Source: Candidatus Gastranaerophilales bacterium (GTDB lineage: Bacteria; Cyanobacteriota; Vampirovibrionia; Gastranaerophilales; Gastranaerophilaceae). From it: a DNA stretch of 48,450 nt. Numbering within the stretch: position 1 is the first letter of the stretch; every line of letters starts with the position of its first letter. Below the pieces are notes generated by a model. The model was not told the origin of the DNA and ran no database searches. It saw nothing but the letters and a program-made list of their open reading frames with translations. The DNA is taken from the NCBI GenBank assembly GCA_944322845.1, contig CALUQE010000017.1:1-48450 (forward strand), read 5' to 3'. Shown here in pieces: positions 42,273 through 48,450 of this stretch. Both the position numbers and the translations under genes were made by a program.

Positions 42273-42566
42273 GACAACATAATCGCAGACAGTTAGTATC
42301 CTTATGTTAGGATTTAATCTGAAAAGGCTAGCCGAGATTATCCACGGGTGCAGATTCGCCGGAACAGTGGTAAGGCACATCAGGTGAATTAAAAAGAAAG
42401 CACTCAAAACTTTAAGAATATAAATAGCTTTAAAGGTAATGTTGGATTTTGCGATTATAAAGAAGATTGCAAAATCTTTTTTAATGTTTGAAAAGGTCGA
42501 TCGGAAAATAATCCGAAAATTATATAAAACTCTTTAAATAGAGTATCTGGAAAAAAGGAGCAAAAA
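42273..42566 (+). promoter_or_regulatory. L10 leader with attenuator
   Basis: Leader of rplJ. Seen: paired and conserved-looking segments (CTAGCCGAGATTATCC, GGGTGCAGATTCGCCGG and ATCAGGTGAATT, 42325-42410) typical of the L10(L12)4-binding leader that autoregulates rplJ-rplL, then a hairpin GATTTTGC (42445-42452)/GCAAAATC (42469-42476) followed by T6 (42477-42482): an intrinsic attenuator 85 nt before the ATG. The L10-leader assignment is by position and layout; the exact fold was not checked. Confidence 0.65.
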
Positions 42567-43088
42567 ATGTCAACAAAAGCTTTCAAACAAGATAAGGTAG
42601 CACTTATCAAGGACAAAATTGATAAAGCACAAGTTGCAATTGTTACCGATTATAACGGGTTGTCTGTAGAAGAAATCACAAAATTAAGACGTGCTCTTCA
42701 AAAAGACGGCGGTGACTATATGGTTACTAAAAACACCCTTGCAAAAATCGCTATACAAGGCACTGCTTACGAAGTGTTAGCTGATGTATTAAAAGGATCA
42801 ATCGCTATTGCTTTTGGTTACAAAGATCAGGTAGCACCTGCTAAGGCTTTATCTCAATTTATTAAAGAAACAAAAAAATGCGAAATACTTGCTGCAGCTA
42901 TGGACGGTCAGTTAATGTCTGCTGCTGATGCAAAAGCACTTGCAGAACTTCCATCAAAAGAAGAACTTTATGCAAAAATGCTTGGATGCATCAACTCACC
43001 TGCATCCGGTATCGCAAATTCTGTCAACGCTGTTATGTCATCTCTTGTTAGGGCGGTTGCAGCTGTCAGAGACCAAAAATCCGCTTAG
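42567..43088 (+). CDS. rplJ: Ribosomal protein L10
   Basis: L10, 173 residues, anchors the L7/L12 stalk on 23S rRNA and represses its own mRNA. Seen: N-terminal RNA-binding domain with VTDYNGLSVEEITKLRRALQK and YMVTKNTLAKIA, and a C-terminal helix for L12 binding (SLVRAVAAVRDQKSA). ATG preceded by AAAAAAGGAGC. Followed by rplL about 100 nt downstream. Normally preceded by rplK and rplA; neither is here. Confidence 0.97.
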   Translation: MSTKAFKQDKVALIKDKIDKAQVAIVTDYNGLSVEEITKLRRALQKDGGDYMVTKNTLAKIAIQGTAYEVLADVLKGSIAIAFGYKDQVAPAKALSQFIKETKKCEILAAAMDGQLMSAADAKALAELPSKEELYAKMLGCINSPASGIANSVNAVMSSLVRAVAAVRDQKSA

Positions 43089-43190
43089 GCGGGTAAATTA
43101 TATTTTAGCCTGTTTTTAAACTGCTAATTTATAGTTACTTAAAAAAACAAAACGTATTACAACTAAATTTAAAATAAAAGGAGAAAAACA

Positions 43191-43565
43191 ATGAGTATTG
43201 AAGCAATTTTAGAATCAATTGAAAAATTAACTTTATTAGAAGCTGCTGAATTAGTAAAAGCAATGGAAGAAAAATTCGGCGTATCTGCTGCAGCTCCTGT
43301 AGCTGTTGCTGCTGCTCCTGCCGCAGCTGCTGCTCCTGCTGAAGATGCTGATGCTGCTGTAAACGTAGTTTTAGCTTCTGTTCCTGCGGATAAGAAAATC
43401 GCAATTCTTAAAGAAGTTAGAACTATCACAGGTCTTGGCTTGAAAGAAGCTAAAGATTTAGTTGAAGCTGCTCCAAAAGCCGTTAAAGAAGGCGTTAAGA
43501 AAGATGAAGCAGAAGCTCTCAAGAAACAACTTGAAGCTGCAGGTGCTACTGTTGAAATCAAGTAG
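43191..43565 (+). CDS. rplL: Ribosomal protein L7/L12
   Basis: L7/L12, 124 residues, the stalk protein that recruits translation GTPases. Seen: N-terminal dimerisation domain, an Ala/Pro-rich hinge (about residues 33-52), and the C-terminal domain with [24 protein letters not shown] and a final ATVEIK. Complete. Last gene of the rplJL unit: a terminator follows, and rpoB is not downstream. Confidence 0.97.
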   Translation: MSIEAILESIEKLTLLEAAELVKAMEEKFGVSAAAPVAVAAAPAAAAAPAEDADAAVNVVLASVPADKKIAILKEVRTITGLGLKEAKDLVEAAPKAVKEGVKKDEAEALKKQLEAAGATVEIK

Positions 43566-43580
43566 TTTGACATTATTAAT

Positions 43581-43614
43581 AAAAAGGCGGTTGAAATTTT
43601 TCAACCGCCTTTTT
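43581..43614. terminator. Bidirectional terminator after rplL
   Basis: AGGCGGTTGAAA (43585-43596) pairs with TTTCAACCGCCT (43599-43610), A-run before and T-run after. Serves rplL and the convergent NAGPA-type gene. Confidence 0.9.
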
Positions 43615-43628
43615 ATATTGCTTAAAAT

Positions 43629-44444
43629 TTATTTTTTCTTGACTATCAAAAAAGATTTTAAAGCTCTGCCTGTTCCGCCTTCATTTTGTTTTGAAACCAC
43701 AGAGGTTTTTTTATAGTTTAAAGAGGTTGAACTACCTCCATCAAAAGCCATTGCACTATCTAAATTATAGCTGGCACATAAATCACGCGCTTCATAGATG
43801 TCCATAGGATGTTCATCCGTTACGATAAAAATATGAACTTCCTGTTTCCCGCCTTCAAGAGTTTTTAGTCCAATAAGAGTTCTGGCAGTTTTGTGCAGAA
43901 CCGAGGCTGATTCTCTGACTATATTTCCGTCCTTATCTTTTACAACAAAAAGTTCTTCTTCAAGTCTGAGGTTTGGCAGTAATTGAGGACCGCCTTGAGC
44001 TGATGTCCGCACAGAACATAAAAAATCAACTCTTGAATTATGCTGTGCTATTTCGTATTTTAATTTACTATCGCAGTCAAGAACTCTAAACTCTGTTCTG
44101 TTTATGATTTTATTTAAATTTTTTCTTAAAAAAGGATTAGATAATAGATTTTCATTAAAAATAGGGTCTTCAATAACCTGTGAATCATTTACAATATAGG
44201 ACATTGTTTTTTGGTTTTTGGGATCAAAAAAGCCTGCATTAATGGTTAATAAAGAATCAGATTTATTATGTGCCTCGTTATTTGTGATTAATGTCGGTGA
44301 TGATATAAATTGAATTTGTTTTTTTATCTTTTCGCCGGAAAGTATTATGTGATAAATTCCGTCATCGTAATTAACTTCAATCGGATCTGCATAGGCAGTT
44401 CCGGTTACAAACAGTAAGAATAATAAAAAAAGTATTTTTTTCAT
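43629..44444 (-). CDS. Phosphodiester glycosidase (NAGPA-domain) protein
   Basis: A 271-residue exported protein. Seen: a signal peptide (MKKILFLLFLLFVTGTAYA) and a NAGPA-type domain with RTLIGLKT near residue 190, HIFIVTDE, and AMAFDGGSSTSLNY near 235, the family's signature. Members hydrolyse sugar-1-phosphate phosphodiesters or act on peptidoglycan or exopolysaccharide. Adjacent to the lptB and LptF/G genes, so a role at the envelope is likely. It abuts the permease gene with one base between them. Confidence 0.85.
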   Translation of the reverse strand: MKKILFLLFLLFVTGTAYADPIEVNYDDGIYHIILSGEKIKKQIQFISSPTLITNNEAHNKSDSLLTINAGFFDPKNQKTMSYIVNDSQVIEDPIFNENLLSNPFLRKNLNKIINRTEFRVLDCDSKLKYEIAQHNSRVDFLCSVRTSAQGGPQLLPNLRLEEELFVVKDKDGNIVRESASVLHKTARTLIGLKTLEGGKQEVHIFIVTDEHPMDIYEARDLCASYNLDSAMAFDGGSSTSLNYKKTSVVSKQNEGGTGRALKSFLIVKKK

Positions 44445-44445
44445 A

Positions 44446-45570
44446 TTATAAATCCCTTGATTTGTAAAACGCTATGATTGCACAGAGAAAAGCTCCCGGC
44501 GGAAATGCGGCTGTTATTATCGGGTGCAAGACTCCTTTTTCTGCCAGAAGATCAAAGAACGGCAGAGTAATATAATAAACAAAGATACATCCGATAGCAA
44601 TTGTAAACCCTATTAGTCTTTGTTCCCTTGGTTTGCTAAAACCGAGCAGACAGCCTAAAATGGCAAGTAATACGCAGACAAAAGGATGGAAGAATCTTTG
44701 CAAATACTTGTTGTACATTAAGCGGTAATCTTCATCCAGATTAGCTTTTTTAAGCAGTGTTACATAATGCTTAAGGTCTTTGTTTGTTATGTCTCGATCT
44801 CTTTTTGTAGAGTTAATCATTATGGTGTAAGCATCTTCTGCGTCTTCGCCGTTAAGAATATATACACGATCTTCTTTTGTAATATTTTTAAATATTCCGT
44901 CTTCGTTAATATCATAGGACGTGACATTATCAAGTACCCAGCTCGATTCTCCCTGTGGATCAACACCTTTATGTCCGGTTTCTGCAACCAGAATATTATT
45001 CAGACCGTGTAAATCGTCGAAAACCTGTTTAGAGAAATTCAAAACAATTACATTTGTCATTTCGTCCTGGAAAAATCTGGAAACAATTACAGCCTGTTCC
45101 GGATGGTTATTTTCATCTTTTTTTGTATAAATATATTGAGTGAGAGACGAACCGCCTTTTATTTCTTGTAATTTCTGACAAGAATACGGAATCCATTTAT
45201 CATATGTTACAAAGCAAAGATAAGTAACGATAAAGCTCAGGATGAGCAGCGGTCTTAAAATTCTTGAAAAAGACATACCGACAGCTCTGAATATAGTTAA
45301 TTCGGAATCTTTACTCAGTTTATCGAAGGTGAATAAAGAACCTAATAAAAGCCCTACAGGAAACGCTTTACCCAGAATTTTCGGTAGTTCATATACAAGT
45401 ACCATAACACCGGTTTTTACGGTGTATTCATGTGCAAGAATTTTTTTGATTGTGTTTAAAAGCATTTCAGGAGCAATCCATACAATTGTAAATAAAAGTA
45501 TTGCAACAATCGTAGTGGTTAAAACCTGCATGAATATATATCTGTCATAAACGGTAAAAAGTCTCTTCAT
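44446..45570 (-). CDS. LptF/LptG-family LPS export permease
   Basis: A 374-residue permease of the YjgP/YjgQ family. Seen: RYIFMQVLTTTIVAILLFTIVW near the N-terminus, about six membrane helices split by a periplasmic beta-jellyroll (about 140-280), and KAFPVGLLLGSLFTFDKLSKDSEL which couples to LptB. It transports LPS from the inner membrane together with LptB2. A second LptF/G subunit is not in the window; a single gene product working as a homodimer is possible. Upstream lptB is 2 nt away. Confidence 0.9.
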   Translation of the reverse strand: MKRLFTVYDRYIFMQVLTTTIVAILLFTIVWIAPEMLLNTIKKILAHEYTVKTGVMVLVYELPKILGKAFPVGLLLGSLFTFDKLSKDSELTIFRAVGMSFSRILRPLLILSFIVTYLCFVTYDKWIPYSCQKLQEIKGGSSLTQYIYTKKDENNHPEQAVIVSRFFQDEMTNVIVLNFSKQVFDDLHGLNNILVAETGHKGVDPQGESSWVLDNVTSYDINEDGIFKNITKEDRVYILNGEDAEDAYTIMINSTKRDRDITNKDLKHYVTLLKKANLDEDYRLMYNKYLQRFFHPFVCVLLAILGCLLGFSKPREQRLIGFTIAIGCIFVYYITLPFFDLLAEKGVLHPIITAAFPPGAFLCAIIAFYKSRDL

Positions 45571-45572
45571 TA

Positions 45573-46298
45573 TTATAATTTGAAGTCCTTTCCTAAATAA
45601 AATTCTTTAGCAACAGGGTCATTGGCAACGTCAATGCTTCTGCCTTGAATTTTAATTTTACCATCAAATATAACATACGCTCTGTCTGTGATTGAAAGTG
45701 TTGCTTTCGGGTTATGGTCTGTAATAAGCACTCCTAACCCTTTTTCTTCTGAAATTTTTCTTATGTTATCTTTAATTTCCCCGATAGCAATAGGGTCGAT
45801 ACCTGCGAAGGGTTCATCAAGAAGCATGAAATCAGGGCTTGCAGCTAGTGCTCTTGCGATTTCTACACGTCTGCGCTCGCCGCCTGACAGTGCAACTGCA
45901 GGAGATTTTCTCAGCTTTAAAACACCAAATTCGGAAAGCAGCTCTTCAAGTTTCATTTTCTTTTCTTTAACTGTTAATTTGTCGTTCATTTCCAGTACAA
46001 GCTGAATATTTTCCTCTACGGTCAGTTTTCTGAAAATAGAGTTTTCCTGCGGCAGATACCCGATACCTTCTTTTGCTCTAAGGTTCATAGGCCAGGCTGT
46101 AATTTCTTTGTTATCGATATAAACAGAACCGGTATTTGGTTTTACAAGCCCTACAATCATATAGAAAGTAGTGGTTTTTCCGGCTCCGTTAGGACCTAGA
46201 AGACAAACGACTTCACCTTTATCCATATAAAAAGATACGTCATTTACTACGCTTCTGTCGCCGTATATTTTTACTAAATTTTTAGCTTCAATTCTCAT
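45573..46298 (-). CDS. lptB: LPS export ABC transporter ATPase LptB
   Basis: LptB, 241 residues. Seen: Walker A LLGPNGAGKTTTFYMI at about residue 33, Q-loop in YLPQENSIFRKL, signature LSGGERRRVEIARALA near 138, and Walker B FMLLDEPFAGIDPIA. It energises LPS extraction by the LptF/G permease encoded next. The ATG at 46298 has GGAG 8 nt upstream and the longer ORF lacks one. Confidence 0.95.
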   Translation of the reverse strand: MRIEAKNLVKIYGDRSVVNDVSFYMDKGEVVCLLGPNGAGKTTTFYMIVGLVKPNTGSVYIDNKEITAWPMNLRAKEGIGYLPQENSIFRKLTVEENIQLVLEMNDKLTVKEKKMKLEELLSEFGVLKLRKSPAVALSGGERRRVEIARALAASPDFMLLDEPFAGIDPIAIGEIKDNIRKISEEKGLGVLITDHNPKATLSITDRAYVIFDGKIKIQGRSIDVANDPVAKEFYLGKDFKL

Positions 46299-46358
46299 TC
46301 CAAGCTCCCCAAATCGCTTATTTATAATATGATACAACAAAAGTAGAAGAGAATAAAT

Positions 46359-46431
46359 TGTAAACTTTTATTACAAAATGTTTCAAAAGTATCAATTTCT
46401 GTAAACATAAATACTTTATTAATATGTAAGG
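46359..46431 (+). promoter_or_regulatory. HLR1-like box and class B -10
   Basis: TGTAAACTTTTATTAC (46359-46374), 52 nt, TAAGGT with TGTAAG at 46425-46430 within ATACTTTATTAATATGTAAGG. Precedes the 299-residue gene at 46479. The box's downstream half deviates (ATTAC for GTAAC). Confidence 0.55.
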
Positions 46432-46478
46432 TTAAAAAAGGTTATTCTCAAATAACTAAATATCAGTAGGAGGTCATT

Positions 46479-47378
46479 ATGTCATATTTTGGCATAACAG
46501 GAATAGGTTATAATCCATATATGAGCGGTCTGGGAATGTACGGTTTATCCGGCGGAAGTTCATACAGTTCATATTATAATCCGGCATTTATGGGTTATGG
46601 CGGAATGGGGATGATGGGAATGTATCCTGCTTATATGCAGCAGATGAATCAGGCTTATCAGAATATTGAAAAGCAGCAGTTGAACCATTCAGGTGCAATG
46701 CATGAATTATTGTTAGAAAACAGAACAAATGCTTACAGAGCTGAAGACAGAGCCTTGTTTGAAGAATCAATGGAAGATGCCAGATTAAACGGTCTGGTTG
46801 TAAATTTAGCTGAAAAAATCAGAGAAGGTGATGCAGACGGTATTTGTGAAGAATTTGATAAATTAAAGGTTGCATTATATCAAAAACACAATGCATATTT
46901 AAAAGCAAACAGTGACAGACTTGATCCTGCAGAAAGTGTAAATAATATTATAGAAGCAATGTATGCTCAGATTATTTCTAAAAAGACCGGTGAGCAGGTA
47001 AGCTTGAGATCTGATATTAAAAAGTATGGTGAATCTGCATTTATGCACGGGTTCAACGAGAAGTTCTTTGGTAAAAAGGAGTATCATAATAAATATACGG
47101 AAGAAACTTTGAGTTATTTATTCGGAACGAGAATTGATAATAAAGGCGGTAAAGACAGAATGGAAAAAATCGGCGGCGGAGTTGCACATGTAGCAGAAGC
47201 AGGTACTGCAGCTGCTGCAGGGTTTGGAGCCGGTTTAGGCTTAGCAGCTCTAGGCAAAGTGGTTAATCCATTAGGAATGTGTAAAAACTTAGGCTTGAAA
47301 GGTACAGGCAGGTTAGCTAAAGGGCTCGCATTAGCAGCATTAGCCGGTGATATTATATGGCAGTTAACAAGAGATTAA
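46479..47378 (+). CDS. Unknown protein with Gly/Met/Tyr-rich head and hydrophobic tail
   Basis: A 299-residue protein. Seen: N-terminus SYFGITGIGYNPYM with a Gly/Tyr/Met-rich stretch (residues about 15-55), a helical, charged middle (60-225), and an Ala/Gly-rich hydrophobic C-terminal region (about 228-290, AAAAGFGAGLGLAALG and LAKGLALAALAGDI) that may insert in a membrane or form a glycine-zipper. Head composition resembles adhesive or phase-separating proteins; function unknown. Has its own HLR1-type promoter and terminator. Confidence 0.7.
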   Translation: MSYFGITGIGYNPYMSGLGMYGLSGGSSYSSYYNPAFMGYGGMGMMGMYPAYMQQMNQAYQNIEKQQLNHSGAMHELLLENRTNAYRAEDRALFEESMEDARLNGLVVNLAEKIREGDADGICEEFDKLKVALYQKHNAYLKANSDRLDPAESVNNIIEAMYAQIISKKTGEQVSLRSDIKKYGESAFMHGFNEKFFGKKEYHNKYTEETLSYLFGTRIDNKGGKDRMEKIGGGVAHVAEAGTAAAAGFGAGLGLAALGKVVNPLGMCKNLGLKGTGRLAKGLALAALAGDIIWQLTRD

Positions 47379-47407
47379 CAATTTCCCCTCCTATTAATCT
47401 TATACAG

Positions 47408-47436
47408 GGCTTAGAATATTTATTCTAAGCCTTTTT
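47408..47436 (+). terminator. Terminator after the 299-residue gene
   Basis: GGCTTAGAATA (47408-47418) pairs with TATTCTAAGCC (47421-47431), followed by T5 (47432-47436). Confidence 0.85.
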
Positions 47437-47507
47437 GCAGCTTGGATCTCCATCATGTATGATATAAGTTTGTAGTTTGCGATACTGCCTGAATCCATTT
47501 ACCCCTC

Positions 47508-47537
47508 TTGACATTATATATTGATATTTTATGATAA
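47508..47537 (+). promoter_or_regulatory. tRNA-Gln promoter
   Basis: TTGACA (47508-47513) and a GATAAT-type -10 near 47531-47537, directly before the tRNA. A canonical housekeeping-type pair. Confidence 0.6.
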
Positions 47538-47546
47538 TAAGAGCGA

Positions 47547-47622
47547 TGGGGCGTCGCCAAGTGGTAAGGCAGCTGGTTTTGGTCCAGCCATCTCGGAGGT
47601 TCGAATCCTTCCGCCCCAGCCA
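47547..47622 (+). tRNA. trnQ: tRNA-Gln (anticodon TTG)
   Basis: Seen: acceptor arm TGGGGCG (47547-47553) pairing CGCCCCA (47612-47618), discriminator G and encoded CCA (47620-47622), D-arm GCC-AAGTGGTAAGGC, anticodon stem GCTGG/CCAGC with loop TTTTGGT giving anticodon TTG (reads CAA), and T-arm GAGGTTCGAATCCT. The U-initial acceptor is typical of tRNA-Gln. MnmA encoded here modifies this tRNA's wobble base. Confidence 0.95.
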
Positions 47623-47624
47623 TT

Positions 47625-47656
47625 AAAAGCCTTCTTTTCAAAGAGGGCTTTTAATT
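47625..47656. terminator. Terminator after tRNA-Gln
   Basis: AAAAGCC (47625-47631) pairs GGCTTTT (47646-47652) with an inner TCTTT/AAAGA helix; T-run after. It also overlaps the 3' end of the minus-strand C39-like gene. Confidence 0.75.
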
Positions 47657-48330
47657 TTTATAAGAACAATTCCGTTAATGATAGCTGTTTCTGTATCTTC
47701 AAGGTAATCAATTTTGCTCTGTACTGAATGATAACATTCGCATGATTTATATTTCTCATTATCATTAATGTTTTTCAGTTTAATATTTTTCTGCGTATCA
47801 ATTTTCCAATCCGTGAATCCGGTATTTTTATCATACGGGTCGTAAACTTTAAGTGATTTATTTCCCACTGCTACTAAATTTGCGTAATGTCCCCATTGTC
47901 TTATATAAATTCCTCTTTTATTTATTGTATAAATTCCGGTGTTAATTATTCCGTGGTAGCCAAGTTCCAGCAATTTTTTTATTTGATTAAAATCAACAGA
48001 GGAAGAAACTTTATATTTTTTGACATTTTTAATTCCGAAATATTTGATATCAGCTTCTATGTTGTTGGATTTAAAATATTTATCAAGCCCGCTGCACAGG
48101 TTATAAGCTGTAGTTCCCTGCAAACTCGTCTTTTCAAATTTTGCAAGAGTTTCTATGTTATTGTCTTTACAGTCAGGGCAGAGATTTGAAATTAAATTGC
48201 AGGAGCTGACAGGGGCGCAGGTGAATTCGTTTGTTTGTTTAACAAATGCCGAATTAGCACTGTTTCTGAATAAAACCAAAAGTGCAGCAAGAATAATATA
48301 AGCAATTTTTGAAATATTAAACCTGAGCAT
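47638..48330 (-). CDS. Exported C39-like cysteine peptidase
   Basis: A 230-residue protein. Seen: a signal peptide (MLRFNISKIAYIILAALLV...) and a papain-like fold with catalytic Cys in TCAPVSSCNLI, His in WGHYANLVAVG (about residue 155) and Asp in YDPYDKNTG, as in C39/C39-like peptidases. No ABC exporter is fused or adjacent, so this is a free envelope peptidase; the substrate is unknown. Start ATG 48330 gives a clean signal peptide; a TTG 12 codons upstream also exists. A TATAAT lies at plus 48341-48346 (minus strand), so the leader would be very short. Confidence 0.6.
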   Translation of the reverse strand: MLRFNISKIAYIILAALLVLFRNSANSAFVKQTNEFTCAPVSSCNLISNLCPDCKDNNIETLAKFEKTSLQGTTAYNLCSGLDKYFKSNNIEADIKYFGIKNVKKYKVSSSVDFNQIKKLLELGYHGIINTGIYTINKRGIYIRQWGHYANLVAVGNKSLKVYDPYDKNTGFTDWKIDTQKNIKLKNINDNEKYKSCECYHSVQSKIDYLEDTETAIINGIVLIKIKSPL

Positions 48331-48374
48331 ATCATGCAAAATTATACTGCATGATTTTGCAGGCAATCAAATTT

Positions 48375-48450
48375 CTATGTCACCAGAAACGAGCTGTATT
48401 GTTGCTGCATGTTAGCGATGAGAATATCCATAGAGGCGAATTTAGCTTCG
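48375..48450 (-). CDS. C-terminal fragment, probable FliD (hook cap)
   Basis: The last 24 codons of a gene that runs off the window; the reading frame stays open to the edge and ends with TAG at 48375-48377. Seen: EAKFASMDILIANM...QYSSFL, the usual ending of FliD hook-associated proteins, where a final helix 'F-x-x-M-D-x-L-I-x-x-M-x-x-Q' follows. With the flagellin at 36486 a flagellar function is plausible, but the fragment is too short for certainty. Confidence 0.4.
   Translation of the reverse strand, partial: EAKFASMDILIANMQQQYSSFLVT

Noticed and set aside
43135..43573. Gln- or Ala-rich ORFs antisense to rplL
   Set aside because: Arise from the Ala-rich hinge of L7/L12 read in other frames.
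3..48450. Prophage or mobile island
   Set aside because: No integrase, transposase, capsid or tail genes and no flanking direct repeats; composition is uniform except the 22.7-22.9 kb repeats.

Overview
The window is a contiguous low-GC, Gram-negative bacterial chromosome segment with no phage or plasmid backbone and no insertion sequence. An outer membrane is implied by lpxD, lpxC, fabZ, a heptose-1-phosphate adenylyltransferase, lptB and an LptF/LptG permease. Fermentative metabolism is suggested by adhE. Several lineage-restricted proteins (one with an N-terminal NTSFQG motif, one starting MGMAASQARLL) resemble proteins of the non-photosynthetic cyanobacterial sister lineage (Melainabacteria/Vampirovibrionia, order Gastranaerophilales). 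That assignment is an inference from remembered family resemblance and from HLR1-like promoter boxes; no 16S rRNA or marker tree is available here.

Layout. 1-4.2 kb: an overlapping minus-strand operon (DHH phosphoesterase, YihY-type membrane protein, CxxC-rich protein), a DciA-like gene and a repeat-containing unknown. 4.3-12.7 kb: secA; dapB-asd-small ORF-heptose adenylyltransferase-lpxD-lpxC-fabZ on one strand, closed by a terminator shared with ispF. 12.9-19.1 kb: small unknowns, a very large zinc-ribbon/cyclase-like/ATPase-like/TPR protein with eroded catalytic motifs, and divergent from it a MotA/TolQ-like plus MotB/OmpA-like pair. 19.1-21.8 kb: SDR-bioB-split chromate transporter operon. 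21.9-27.9 kb: envelope or unknown proteins, a 58-codon gene behind a long repeat-bearing leader, adhE, and a single-domain LuxR-type regulator. 27.9-36.2 kb: pnp, mnmA with a two-protein paralogous family upstream, an inactive-looking matrixin-TPR protein, Hsp20 followed by a structured RNA candidate, an XRE regulator and prs. 36.3-40 kb: a flagellin carrying a GLUG-repeat insert and a lineage-specific protein. 40-48.4 kb: two glycosyltransferases, rplJ-rplL with leader, lptB-lptF/G-NAGPA-type operon, an HLR1-linked unknown, tRNA-Gln, a C39-like peptidase and the tail of a probable FliD.

The most interesting signal is regulatory. Ten intergenic boxes of the form TGTAAAnTTTTGTAAC (reverse complement GTTACAAA-NN-TTTACA) lie 50-53 nt (once 60 nt) upstream of a TAAGAT-like -10 element. 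Reading the reverse complement, this is the two-half-site HLR1 motif of the cyanobacterial response regulator RpaB. The boxes precede only lineage-specific, surface or flagellin genes and two candidate small RNAs, whereas rplJ, tRNA-Gln and the mnmA operon have ordinary TTGACA/TTGAAA promoters. Both small RNA candidates have their own terminators and C-rich, anti-Shine-Dalgarno-like stretches. Together this looks like an RpaB-like regulon, with small RNAs, in an organism that apparently lacks photosynthesis genes in this region.
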